From Chryseobacterium sp. MA9 (GTDB taxonomy: Bacteria > Bacteroidota > Bacteroidia > Flavobacteriales > Weeksellaceae): a stretch of DNA of 64,000 nucleotides. The notes under the pieces were generated by a model. That model saw only the letters and a list, made by a program, of their open reading frames with translations, was not told where the DNA came from and searched no databases. Each line of letters opens with the position of its first letter. Position 1 is the stretch's first letter. Both the position numbers and the translations under genes were made by a program. The stretch lies in the NCBI RefSeq assembly GCF_024399315.1, contig NZ_CP075170.1, forward strand, positions 1,178,001 to 1,242,000, given 5' to 3'. Below are positions 44,062 to 51,708 of this stretch, piece by piece.

Positions 44062-44149
44062 TTAGTGAATTTTCAAAAACGCACGATATTACATTTTTTA
44101 GTATTAATAAAATAATAAACAAATGCTTTTATTTTTGAAAATTCACTAA
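44062..44149. repeat. Perfect 18-bp inverted repeat upstream of the first ATP-grasp gene
   Basis: TTAGTGAATTTTCAAAAA (44062-44079) and TTTTTGAAAATTCACTAA (44132-44149) are exact reverse complements, 52 bases apart. The spacer is AT-rich. The downstream copy ends 17 bases before the ATG at 44167. Each arm itself contains TGAA-TT-TTCA. It can be a pair of operator sites or a long mRNA hairpin. Confidence 0.85.
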
Positions 44150-44166
44150 ACATTAAAAAACATTAT

Positions 44167-45381
44167 ATGGAGAAGAAAACTATTGTGTGTATTTCGTGCT
44201 ATTACAAAGGCTACGATTTTATGGACGAAATGAAGAATCTCGGCAATAAAATCATTTTAGTAACCTCAGAAAATCTTAAAGAAAAAAACTGGCCCTGGCA
44301 CGCAATTGATGAGGTATTTTATATGCCAGAACTCAAACCGTCCGTATGGAATCTGGAACATCTGATTCAGGGATTTTCCCACCTGATGAAAACCAGAAAA
44401 GTAGATGCTGTAGTGGCATTGGATGATTATGACGTAGAAAAAGCTGCATTAATCAGGGAAACATTCCGCATTCCGGGAATGGGACAGACTACACACAGAT
44501 ATTTCAGAGATAAACTGGCTATGCGCCAAAAAGCAAAAGATTCAGAGATCAGTGTTCCTGAATTTACAGCTGTATTCAATGATAATGAAGTCAATGAATT
44601 TACAGACCGCGTTCCTGCACCATGGGTACTGAAACCCCGTTCTGAAGCTTCAGCATCAGGAATCAAGAAAATAACTTCCAAGGAACAACTTTATGAGGCG
44701 CTAGAGACACTGGGAGAAGAACGCCATCTTTTTTTACTGGAAAGTTTTAAACCCGGAGACGTTTACCATGTAGACAGCCTTACTTTTAATAAAAAAATTG
44801 TATTCACTTCTGCTTCAAAATACCTTGCTCCTCCTATGCAGGTTTCCCATGAAGGCGGAGTATTCCGATCCAAGACTTTAGGAAGATATTCCGAGGAGTT
44901 TAAGGCATTGGAAGAAATTAATGCCAAAGTTCTTTCCAATTTTGGATTGATTAATGGCGCAACCCATACAGAATTTATCCGAGGAAGAGAAGATGGGAAA
45001 TGGTACTTCCTTGAAACCTCATCAAGAGTTGGTGGTGCTCATATTCCTGATCTTGTAGAAGCCTCAAGCGGTATTAATATCTGGAGAGAATGGGCTAAAA
45101 TTGAAGATGCCCTTCTGAGAGGAAATGATTACAGTGTTTCACCACCTACAGGATATTATTCGGGGCTGATTGTTGCTTTGATTAAAGATAAAGAACCGGA
45201 TTACAGTAATTTTGAATGTGAAGAAGTTGTAAAATTCCTTCCGATAGATTACCATGTAGGAATTGTTTACAAATCCGGAGATGCCTCCGTTGTACAGGAC
45301 AGGCTGGATTCTGCTGCAGATATGATTCATGCAGATATGCTGAACATTCTGCCTCCCAAAAGCAATAAGTTGAGTTCCTAA
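44167..45381 (+). CDS. ATP-grasp amidoligase 1
   Basis: 404 residues. An N-terminal Rossmann-like pre-ATP-grasp domain (TIVCISCYYKGYDFMDEM, VDAVVALDDYDVEKAALI) is followed by the ATP-grasp domain. Phosphate-binding region: PAPWVLKPRSEASASGIKKI; hinge: HLFLLESFKPGDVYHVDSLT; metal-binding: THTEFIRG ... WYFLETSSRVGG. The overall plan is that of ATP-grasp carboxylate-amine ligases that activate an acid as acyl phosphate. It heads a colinear cluster with two more ATP-grasp genes, a GCS2 ligase and an amidotransferase; product unknown. Confidence 0.9.
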   Translation: MEKKTIVCISCYYKGYDFMDEMKNLGNKIILVTSENLKEKNWPWHAIDEVFYMPELKPSVWNLEHLIQGFSHLMKTRKVDAVVALDDYDVEKAALIRETFRIPGMGQTTHRYFRDKLAMRQKAKDSEISVPEFTAVFNDNEVNEFTDRVPAPWVLKPRSEASASGIKKITSKEQLYEALETLGEERHLFLLESFKPGDVYHVDSLTFNKKIVFTSASKYLAPPMQVSHEGGVFRSKTLGRYSEEFKALEEINAKVLSNFGLINGATHTEFIRGREDGKWYFLETSSRVGGAHIPDLVEASSGINIWREWAKIEDALLRGNDYSVSPPTGYYSGLIVALIKDKEPDYSNFECEEVVKFLPIDYHVGIVYKSGDASVVQDRLDSAADMIHADMLNILPPKSNKLSS

Positions 45382-45384
45382 AAA

Positions 45385-45663
45385 ATGAAGAGTGACATTG
45401 ATATTCAAAATGTTATTGAATTCATAATATACAATTTGCCAGAAGATTCCGTACTAAAATGTAATTTAGAGAATATAGATCCGGGAAAATGGCAAAGCAA
45501 AGCATATTATCGATTCGTTGACTCAACTCATGCCAACAAAACTGGATCAAAATGGATCTTTAAAGAAAATATAATCCTCGAACATCCGAAATTAGGAACA
45601 ATCGTACTGGATATTTTGGAAAAAGATCAGCTTGGAGGAATTGAATTTATCAAATTAATATAA
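45385..45663 (+). CDS. Hypothetical protein of the amidoligase cluster
   Basis: 92 residues, 3 bp after ATP-grasp 1. Soluble and mixed alpha/beta by appearance (DIDIQNVIEFIIYNL, KWIFKENIILEHPKLGTIVLDILEKDQLGGIEFIKLI). No metal- or phosphopantetheine-binding motif (no DSL) and no double-Gly terminus, so it is not an evident carrier protein. Tight spacing implies co-translation with the ATP-grasp enzyme. I do not recognise a family. Confidence 0.72.
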   Translation: MKSDIDIQNVIEFIIYNLPEDSVLKCNLENIDPGKWQSKAYYRFVDSTHANKTGSKWIFKENIILEHPKLGTIVLDILEKDQLGGIEFIKLI

Positions 45664-45691
45664 GTACAGTATTAAAATTAAACAAGGAAAA

Positions 45692-46405
45692 ATGCCTCAC
45701 ATAGAACATACAGAGTATTATTCAAATATATTGGGAACAAGTCTTCAGGTAGAAGTGACCGGGCATTACGGCCACCCTATTATTATGTTTCCTACTTCCC
45801 AGGGACAATACACCCAAAATCATGATTTTCATCTTAACGGAAGTATCAACTGGTTTATAGAACAGGGAAAAGTAAAACTTTACAATGTTCAGACCATCGA
45901 CAGCTGGAGTTTTTATGATGACAAAATTTCTCCTCAGCAAAGAATAAGAAACTATGAACGATATGTACAGTTTCTTATCAAGGAATTTGTTCCCTATATT
46001 CAGAAACTTCATAAAACCCATCGCGTAGCAGTAGCCGGAGCAAGTTTTGGAGGATATCACGCTGCCAATTTTGCTTTCAGGTTTCCTGATGTGGTTTCCC
46101 ATCTGTTTTGTCTTTCCGGAGCGTTCAGCATAAGAAATTTCATGGATGGCTATTCTGATGAAATAGTATATTTCAACTGCCCCAGGGAATTTGTAAGAAA
46201 TGATGATGCCTGGAAATATAAACACATGCATATTGTACTCAGCACTTCTGATCAGGATATCTGCAAAGATAAAAACGTTGAAATGGCTGAAATTTTAAGA
46301 CTGAAAGGGATAGACTTCTGGTATGACGAAAGAAAATGGATAGGCCACGACTGGCCGCTGTGGAGAATGGTCTTTCCAACCTTCATAGGAACATTTTTCT
46401 CTTAA
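45692..46405 (+). CDS. Esterase-like alpha/beta-hydrolase of the amidoligase cluster
   Basis: 237 residues. The nucleophile elbow is VAGASFGGYHAANF (GxSxGG type) and the catalytic His is likely in WIGHDWPLWRMVF. The N-terminal half includes GHYGHPIIMFPTSQGQYTQNHDF, matching the putative-esterase (esterase D-like) group often found next to ATP-grasp/GCS2 genes. It could hydrolyse an ester or amide product, act in transfer, or proofread. Cytoplasmic; no signal peptide. Confidence 0.87.
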   Translation: MPHIEHTEYYSNILGTSLQVEVTGHYGHPIIMFPTSQGQYTQNHDFHLNGSINWFIEQGKVKLYNVQTIDSWSFYDDKISPQQRIRNYERYVQFLIKEFVPYIQKLHKTHRVAVAGASFGGYHAANFAFRFPDVVSHLFCLSGAFSIRNFMDGYSDEIVYFNCPREFVRNDDAWKYKHMHIVLSTSDQDICKDKNVEMAEILRLKGIDFWYDERKWIGHDWPLWRMVFPTFIGTFFS

Positions 46406-46459
46406 AACAATAAAAAGGCAAATAGAAAAAAATATACACCCATCTTAAAAACAAAAATT

Positions 46460-47413
46460 ATGACAAAAAAAGTAGGAATTCTTTTCGGTATGGAAGACAC
46501 GTTTCCCTGGGCATTTATAGACAAAGTGAATGAACTGGGAGGTGGAGAAATCGTAGCTGAACCCGTTACCATTGACAAATTAGAACAGGGTGCAGATTAT
46601 GGTTATGCGGTAATCATCGACAGAATTTCACAGGACGTTCCCTTTTACAGAGCTTATCTGAAAAATGCAGCACTTAATGGCACTTATGTAATCAACAATC
46701 CGTTTTGGTGGAGTGCTGATGAGAAATTTTTCAACAATGCCCTGATGTCTAAACTTGGAATTCCGCTTCCTAAGACCGTTCTGCTTCCGTCACACGAAAG
46801 ACCTGACAATACTTCTGAAACTTCATTCAGAAACCTGAAATTTCCGCACGACTGGGAATATATCTTTAATTATGTAGGATTTCCGGCATACATGAAACCT
46901 CACGACGGTGGTGGCTGGAAAAATGTGTACAGAGTGGAAAACCCGGATGATCTTTGGAACAAATTGGGAGAAACAGAACAGCTTGTAATGATGGTACAGG
47001 AAGAAATTATCTTTGATGATTATTACAGAGTTTACTGCCTGGGCAGAAAATATGTCCACATCATGCCTTACGAGCCCAGAAATGCTCCTCACCTGAGATA
47101 TGCCACGACTCATCAGACACAAGGCGAAGAACTTGAAAAACTACTAAAAACCATTCATGATTATACCATTACTATGAATGAAGCGTTGGGATATGATTTC
47201 AATACAGTAGAATTTGCGGTAAGAGACGGCATCCCTTATGCCATTGACTTCTGCAACCCGGCTCCAGATGCAGACCGAAATTCTGTAGGAGAAGAAAATT
47301 TTGCATGGATTATAGAGCACGCTGCAAAACTGGCTATAGAAAAAGCTAAAGAATATGTTCCTGGGAAACCTAATATTACTTGGGGAACCTTTGTGAAAGA
47401 TTCCATAAAATAA
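46460..47413 (+). CDS. ATP-grasp amidoligase 2
   Basis: 317 residues. N-terminal pre-ATP-grasp domain (KKVGILFGMEDTFPWAFIDKV, GYAVIIDRISQDVPFYRAYL), then an ATP-grasp of RimK/D-Ala-ligase-like layout: PAYMKPHDGGGWKNVYRV for phosphate binding, VMMVQEEIIFDDYYRVYCLGRKYVHIM for the hinge and adenine region, and FNTVEFAVRDGIPYAIDFCNPAPDAD for metal binding. The WWSADEKFFNNALMSKLGIPLPKT segment is the usual helix before the ATP-grasp core. The next gene begins 29 bp later. Confidence 0.9.
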   Translation: MTKKVGILFGMEDTFPWAFIDKVNELGGGEIVAEPVTIDKLEQGADYGYAVIIDRISQDVPFYRAYLKNAALNGTYVINNPFWWSADEKFFNNALMSKLGIPLPKTVLLPSHERPDNTSETSFRNLKFPHDWEYIFNYVGFPAYMKPHDGGGWKNVYRVENPDDLWNKLGETEQLVMMVQEEIIFDDYYRVYCLGRKYVHIMPYEPRNAPHLRYATTHQTQGEELEKLLKTIHDYTITMNEALGYDFNTVEFAVRDGIPYAIDFCNPAPDADRNSVGEENFAWIIEHAAKLAIEKAKEYVPGKPNITWGTFVKDSIK

Positions 47414-47442
47414 CATTGAAAGAAATAAAAAACACAAGAAAA

Positions 47443-48561
47443 ATGCATCAGTTTACTATTGGAATTGAAGAAGAATATCAGATCATTGATGTGGAAAGCA
47501 GAGATCTGGTTTCTCACGTTTCAAAAATCATTGAGGGTGGCAAAGCGGTTTTAAGTGAAAATTTAAAACACGAAATGCACGAATCCATGATTGAAATGGA
47601 AACAGGGATCTGCCAGAATATTCAGGAAGCCAGAGCAGAATTGACTAATTTAAGACGTCATCTTATCAACATTGCTCATGAGCAAGGATTGCGGGTTTCC
47701 GGAGGAGGTACCCACCCTTTTTCACATTGGTCAGATAACAATATCACCCAGGGAGAAAGATACATCAAAATCGTGGACGATATGGGAGATGTAGCCCGTG
47801 AAAATCTTATTTTCGGACTGCACGTCCACATTGGGATTCCTAATCGTGAAGAAGGCGTGAGAATTCAGAATGTAATGCGTTACTTTCTTCCTCACGTATA
47901 TGCTCTTTCTACCAATTCACCATTCTGGATCGGAAGATACACAGGATTTAAATCTTACAGACAGGAAATCTTCGTGAAATTCCCGAGAACCGGTATTCCG
48001 AGTTATTTTAACTCTCTGGCAGAATTCGACAGCTATGTAGATCTTCTTGTAAAAACAGGAACCATCGACAATGCCAAGAAAATCTGGTGGGATTTACGGG
48101 TACATCCGTTCTACCCTACAATTGAATTCAGAATTTGTGATATGCCGCTGAGAATTGATGAAACGGTATGCCTTGCTGCTATCATGCAGAGTCTCGTTGC
48201 CAAAATCTATAAACTTCACCAGCAAAACCTGAGCTTCAGAAGCTACAGAAGACTGCTGCTGAATGAAAATAAATGGCGTGCCTCTAAAAGCGGTATTGAA
48301 GCCCATCTGATTGATTTTGGAAAAGAAGAATCTGTTCCATATCCTCATTTATTGAAAGAACTTTTAGAATTCATTGATGATGTGGTAGACGATTTGGGAT
48401 GCCGCCACGAAGTGGAATATGCCTGGAAGATTCTTGAAAACGGAACCGGCGCAGACAGGCAGCTTCAGATCTTTAAGGAAACAGGTGATCTCACGAAAGT
48501 CGTTGATTATATGATCTCTGAAACGGAGTATGGCATAACACATGGTGAACCTGCTTCATAA
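47443..48561 (+). CDS. GCS2-type carboxylate-amine ligase (YbdK-like)
   Basis: 372 residues from MHQFTIGIEEEYQII at 47443; an upstream in-frame ATG at 47380 overlaps the previous gene by 34 bp and is unlikely. The first block IGIEEEYQIID contains the metal-binding Glu residues of glutamate-cysteine ligase type 2. RVSGGGTHPFSHWSD and FGLHVHIGIPNREEG hold further metal ligands, and TIEFRICDMPLRIDET is the family C-terminal motif. These enzymes join an amine to the gamma- or alpha-carboxylate of an amino acid such as Glu. Substrates here are unknown. Confidence 0.92.
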   Translation: MHQFTIGIEEEYQIIDVESRDLVSHVSKIIEGGKAVLSENLKHEMHESMIEMETGICQNIQEARAELTNLRRHLINIAHEQGLRVSGGGTHPFSHWSDNNITQGERYIKIVDDMGDVARENLIFGLHVHIGIPNREEGVRIQNVMRYFLPHVYALSTNSPFWIGRYTGFKSYRQEIFVKFPRTGIPSYFNSLAEFDSYVDLLVKTGTIDNAKKIWWDLRVHPFYPTIEFRICDMPLRIDETVCLAAIMQSLVAKIYKLHQQNLSFRSYRRLLLNENKWRASKSGIEAHLIDFGKEESVPYPHLLKELLEFIDDVVDDLGCRHEVEYAWKILENGTGADRQLQIFKETGDLTKVVDYMISETEYGITHGEPAS

Positions 48562-48594
48562 TATTTTTGGTAACTTTACAAAAAATATGATGTA

Positions 48595-49428
48595 ATGAAA
48601 GATATTCGAATTGCTCTGCTGGACATGAACAACAATCATGTGAATCAAGGTTTTAGGAACATTAAAGAAATTTCTGAAGCATTTCAGCAGAACTCTGAAG
48701 AAAATGTTGTCATCAAGACATTTGATGTGAGGTTTAAAGATGAAATGCCGGAGATTGGAGACTTTGATATTTTCATTTCTTCAGGTGGTCCGGGAAATCC
48801 ACATCGTGAAGGCTTTGCCTGGGAAGACAGATTTGCCCATTTTTTAGATTCTGTTTTTGAGCATAATAAATATAATGAAGATAAAAAATATCTTTTCCTT
48901 ATCTGTCACTCATTCCAACTGGCAAGTATTCACTGGAAACTGGGTAATATCTGCAAAAGAAAATCTTATTCTTTCGGAGTAATGCCTGTCCATAAAACAG
49001 ACGAAGGCAAAGAAGAGTTTTTGTTCAAAAATCTTCAGGATCCTTTTTATGCAGTAGATTCCAGAGCTTATCAGTTTATTGAACCGAGTCATGAACGTTT
49101 TGAAGAACTTGGAATGACCATCATGGCGATTGAAAAATTCCGTCCTCATATCAATCTGGAAAGAGCGATAATGGCGGTTCGTTTTTCAGATGAGATATTC
49201 GGAACACAGTTTCACCCTGAAGCTAATCCTGAATCTTTGATCGAAAATCTGAAAGATGAAAAAAACAGAGAAGCCATGATCGAAAATTTCGGTATGGAAA
49301 AATATCTTGAAACTATCGACAGAATAGACGATGAAGATAAAATCATTCTGACCAGACATCAGATACTTCCGAGATTCCTTCAGTTTGCAAAAAAAAACAT
49401 TTTGAAAGGAGCTGAGACTTTGGCTTAA
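48595..49428 (+). CDS. Class I glutamine amidotransferase of the amidoligase cluster
   Basis: 277 residues. GATase triad: the Cys in FLICHSFQLA, and the His and Glu in GTQFHPEANPE. The oxyanion region is ISSGGPGNP. The C-terminal extension (about 215-277, EKNREAMIENFGMEKYL, ILTRHQILPRFLQFAKK) is outside the standard domain. No partner synthase is fused, so ammonia would be delivered to another cluster enzyme, or the domain acts as a gamma-glutamyl hydrolase instead. The second option is attractive beside a GCS2 ligase (inference). Confidence 0.9.
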   Translation: MKDIRIALLDMNNNHVNQGFRNIKEISEAFQQNSEENVVIKTFDVRFKDEMPEIGDFDIFISSGGPGNPHREGFAWEDRFAHFLDSVFEHNKYNEDKKYLFLICHSFQLASIHWKLGNICKRKSYSFGVMPVHKTDEGKEEFLFKNLQDPFYAVDSRAYQFIEPSHERFEELGMTIMAIEKFRPHINLERAIMAVRFSDEIFGTQFHPEANPESLIENLKDEKNREAMIENFGMEKYLETIDRIDDEDKIILTRHQILPRFLQFAKKNILKGAETLA

Positions 49429-49430
49429 AA

Positions 49431-49564
49431 GGCTGGAAGCTGGAAGAAGGATGCTGGAAGTTACTATCGGTTAAGATTATTTATTATTCTTTTATTTATA
49501 AACTAATAATTTAAATTTCAGAATTAAAAACTTCCCTCTCCCAGCTTCCAACTTCCAGCAGCTT
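49431..49564. repeat. GGAAG-type word inverted repeat inside the amidoligase cluster
   Basis: Left arm 49431-49462 (GGCTGGAAGCTGGAAGAAGG then ATGCTGGAAGTT) and right arm 49529-49564 (AACTTCCCTCTCCCAGCTTC then CAACTTCCAGCAGCTT) are near reverse complements around a 66-base AT-rich spacer. Both arms border TTACTAT (49461-49467 and 49563-49569). It separates the amidotransferase from the third ATP-grasp gene. Confidence 0.8.
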
Positions 49565-49620
49565 ACTATAACAATCGGGCAGAAATGTTCGATTTTTTTA
49601 ACATCACAAAGAAAAAAAAT

Positions 49621-50799
49621 ATGATTCCAAAATACAGAAAACAGTATAATCAGGAGTTCTCAGATGAAAAGTACAATCAATTAAAAAATATACTTGCAGA
49701 AAAAGGAGGTACTGCACCTATTTTCAGGGTTTCAGAAAGCCCTATTTTCTTGACTAAAGAATTTGAAAATAAACTTATTGATGCCAGTGAAAGTATTATC
49801 AGTCAGATTAAGGCAATGCCTGCAGAAACACTTCGTAAAGCAATCCCTGATAACTGCAAAGTTCCCAATGATACGGATCAGCCTCATTTTTTCACGATAG
49901 ATTTTGGAGTTTGCAAAAGTGAAAACGGAGCAATAGAACCTCAGCTGATAGAACTTCAGGCGTTTCCCTCTTTGTATGCTTTTCAGAAAGTGTATGAAGA
50001 AACTTATTGTGAAGTTTACCCTTTTCTTTCGGAACTCAAAAATCCGATGCCTCATGAAACCTTTAAAAACTACTTGAAGGAACTTATTGTAGGAGATGAA
50101 AATCCTGAAAATGTAATCCTGCTTGAGATCTTCCCGGAAAAACAAAAAACGGCCATTGATTTTGCTTTAACAGAGAAATTATTAGGAATCAAAACAGTAT
50201 GTCTGACAAAAGTAAAGAAAGAAGGCAAAAAGCTGTATTATGAAAACAATGGAAATCTGATAGAAATCAAAAGAATTTACAACCGTGTTATATTTGATGA
50301 ACTGGACAATATTCCAGATCTTGCCACTGAGTTTGATTTCCGTGAAGAGGTCGATGTCAAATGGATCACTCATCCAAACTGGTTCTTTAAAATCTCAAAA
50401 TTCCTTTTACCATTATTAAAACACCAGTTTGTTCCGAAAAGCTATTTCTTACATGAATTTCCGGAAAATGAAAACCTTGAAGACTTTGTATTGAAACCTT
50501 TATTTTCATTCGCAGGAAGTGGTGTTAATTTAAATCCTACCAAAGAGATTACAGATTCCATTCAGGACAAAGAAAACTATATTCTGCAGAGAAAAGTGTA
50601 TTATGAACCTATTTTTGAAGATATCAACGGAGAATTTTCAAAAGCAGAGATCCGTTTGTTGTATATTTGGCGGGAAAATGACGAACGCCCTATCCTATTG
50701 GAAAATCTTGGGAGAATGACTAAAGCCGCCATGGTAAATGTAGATTTCAATAAAAAAGATGCCATCTGGATTGGAAGCTCAAATGCATTTTTTGGATAA
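49621..50799 (+). CDS. ATP-grasp-like protein 3 of the amidoligase cluster
   Basis: 392 residues from MIPKYRKQYNQEF at 49621; an ATG at 49585 would add 12 residues. The protein is divergent, but the C-terminal half looks like an ATP-grasp: DFVLKPLFSFAGSGVNL as phosphate-binding strand-loop, YILQRKVYYEPIF as hinge, and EIRLLYIW ... PILLENLGRMTKAAMVNVDF as the metal region. The N-terminal part has FGVCKSENGAIEPQLIELQAFPSLYAFQ, resembling glutathionylspermidine-synthase-like or COG-type ATP-grasp proteins. Substrate unknown. Confidence 0.78.
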   Translation: MIPKYRKQYNQEFSDEKYNQLKNILAEKGGTAPIFRVSESPIFLTKEFENKLIDASESIISQIKAMPAETLRKAIPDNCKVPNDTDQPHFFTIDFGVCKSENGAIEPQLIELQAFPSLYAFQKVYEETYCEVYPFLSELKNPMPHETFKNYLKELIVGDENPENVILLEIFPEKQKTAIDFALTEKLLGIKTVCLTKVKKEGKKLYYENNGNLIEIKRIYNRVIFDELDNIPDLATEFDFREEVDVKWITHPNWFFKISKFLLPLLKHQFVPKSYFLHEFPENENLEDFVLKPLFSFAGSGVNLNPTKEITDSIQDKENYILQRKVYYEPIFEDINGEFSKAEIRLLYIWRENDERPILLENLGRMTKAAMVNVDFNKKDAIWIGSSNAFFG

Positions 50800-50820
50800 A
50801 AAATTTAAAACTAATAATAC

Positions 50821-51279
50821 ATGGAAGAAAAGTCGACAGCTTTTGCTGAATTTGACAACAACAGTTTAACACGAAGAAGAAACTTATTACCCACCTGGAT
50901 TAAAGTTTTCTTATGGTTCTTTTTAATCGGGAGCGCAATATCTGCTATCTTATTGATTGCAGGCTCTCTGCTGACTCATATCTCTTTATCGATATATGGG
51001 ATCAATGCTAATCATCCTTATTCAATGACAGGACTTTTGATCAGCTTCCTTTTCCTGTTCAAAGGTATTGTTGCTTACGGACTTTGGTTTGAACAAAAAT
51101 GGGCAGTACAAGCTGCAATAGTTGATGCCATCATAGGAATTGCTATCTGTCTCATTATGATGGCAATAATTCCATTTACCATTCCAACGATCAGTTTTAC
51201 GCTTAGATTAGAACTCATTCCTTTGTATTTCTATCTCGTGAAAATGCAGAGCATAAAGAAAACCTGGGAAAGCTTATAA
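50821..51279 (+). CDS. Small four-helix membrane protein at the end of the amidoligase cluster
   Basis: 152 residues with a charged N-terminus (TAFAEFDNNSLTRRRNLL) and four membrane segments (about 25-48, 68-88, 96-117, 122-140). It follows ATP-grasp 3 by 21 bp and precedes the terminator 51286-51309, so it is likely the last gene of the unit. No recognised domain. It could be an unrelated membrane protein or help export or anchor the cluster's activity. Confidence 0.72.
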   Translation: MEEKSTAFAEFDNNSLTRRRNLLPTWIKVFLWFFLIGSAISAILLIAGSLLTHISLSIYGINANHPYSMTGLLISFLFLFKGIVAYGLWFEQKWAVQAAIVDAIIGIAICLIMMAIIPFTIPTISFTLRLELIPLYFYLVKMQSIKKTWESL

Positions 51280-51285
51280 AAAACA

Positions 51286-51309
51286 AAACCTCCGAAATGT
51301 CGGAGGTTT
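51286..51309 (+). terminator. Terminator of the amidoligase cluster
   Basis: AAACCTCCGA-AATG-TCGGAGGTTT followed by ATTTTTTT. The stem is the same as in the E2 terminator at 15889-15911. Confidence 0.9.
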
Positions 51310-51410
51310 ATTTTTTTATTTATTCTTGTGACCTTCTATGAATTTTTCTTTTGTATTAAAAAGTATAACCTGAGAAGAAGCTCAAAAAGTTTGAAATACA
51401 GTAACAAAAA

Positions 51411-51429
51411 ATCCCTCTTAGCGAGGGAT
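51411..51429 (-). terminator. Terminator of the GG-leader peptide gene
   Basis: ATCCCTC-TTAGC-GAGGGAT; on the minus strand TTTTTTG follows directly, five bases after the stop codon region of the peptide gene. Confidence 0.88.
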
Positions 51430-51433
51430 AGTT

Positions 51434-51586
51434 TTATAAATCTGGACATGCCATTTGGTTGTCATGCGGGATACATACTTTATCATCGCCCCACGGCATA
51501 GGGCAATCATACCAACCTGGAGGACATCCTCCTTTTCCATTGATACTTCTTAATTTCTCCTTAGAGATTTTCTTTAAATTTTTCAT
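51434..51586 (-). CDS. GG-leader, Cys-rich precursor peptide (bacteriocin/RiPP-like)
   Basis: 50 codons from ATG (complement 51584-51586) to TAA (51434-51436). The leader MKNLKKISKEKLRSING, ending GKGG, is the type found in Chryseobacterium bacteriocin-like peptides. The 30-residue remainder begins CPPGWYDCPMPWGDD and holds four Cys (21, 28, 38, 47), two Trp, five Pro and acidic residues. It has a -7 element (51609-51616) and its own terminator (51411-51429), which supports a real gene. No modifying enzyme or peptidase-containing ABC exporter is nearby. Likely exported after cleavage behind GG; activity unknown. Confidence 0.82.
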   Translation of the reverse strand: MKNLKKISKEKLRSINGKGGCPPGWYDCPMPWGDDKVCIPHDNQMACPDL

Positions 51587-51608
51587 GGTTTTGATTTTAG
51601 TTTAGAGT

Positions 51609-51616
51609 CAAATATA
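51609..51616 (-). promoter_or_regulatory. Predicted -7 element of the GG-leader peptide gene
   Basis: Minus-strand TATATTTG, exact TAnnTTTG match, 22 bases before the ATG. A TTG at 51631-51629 is only 12 bases away, shorter than the usual spacer. Confidence 0.55.
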
Positions 51617-51654
51617 AAAATTATTCTCCAATTAGAGATTTAACATAAAAAAAT

Positions 51655-51675
51655 ATCCGTTACGGATTTCCGTAA
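51655..51675. promoter_or_regulatory. Inverted repeat TACGG-N4-CCGTA between two divergent small genes
   Basis: TTACGGA-TT-TCCGTAA (51660-51675) is a perfect inverted repeat; an alternative pairing ATCCG-TTA-CGGAT (51655-51667) overlaps it. The core TACGG-N4-CCGTA recurs at 51953-51966. It lies 75 bp from the peptide gene start and 34 bp from the start of the 45-residue gene, suggesting an operator. Confidence 0.55.
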
Positions 51676-51708
51676 ACAAAAAACGTTCAATAAAAGTACC
51701 TTAGAAAG

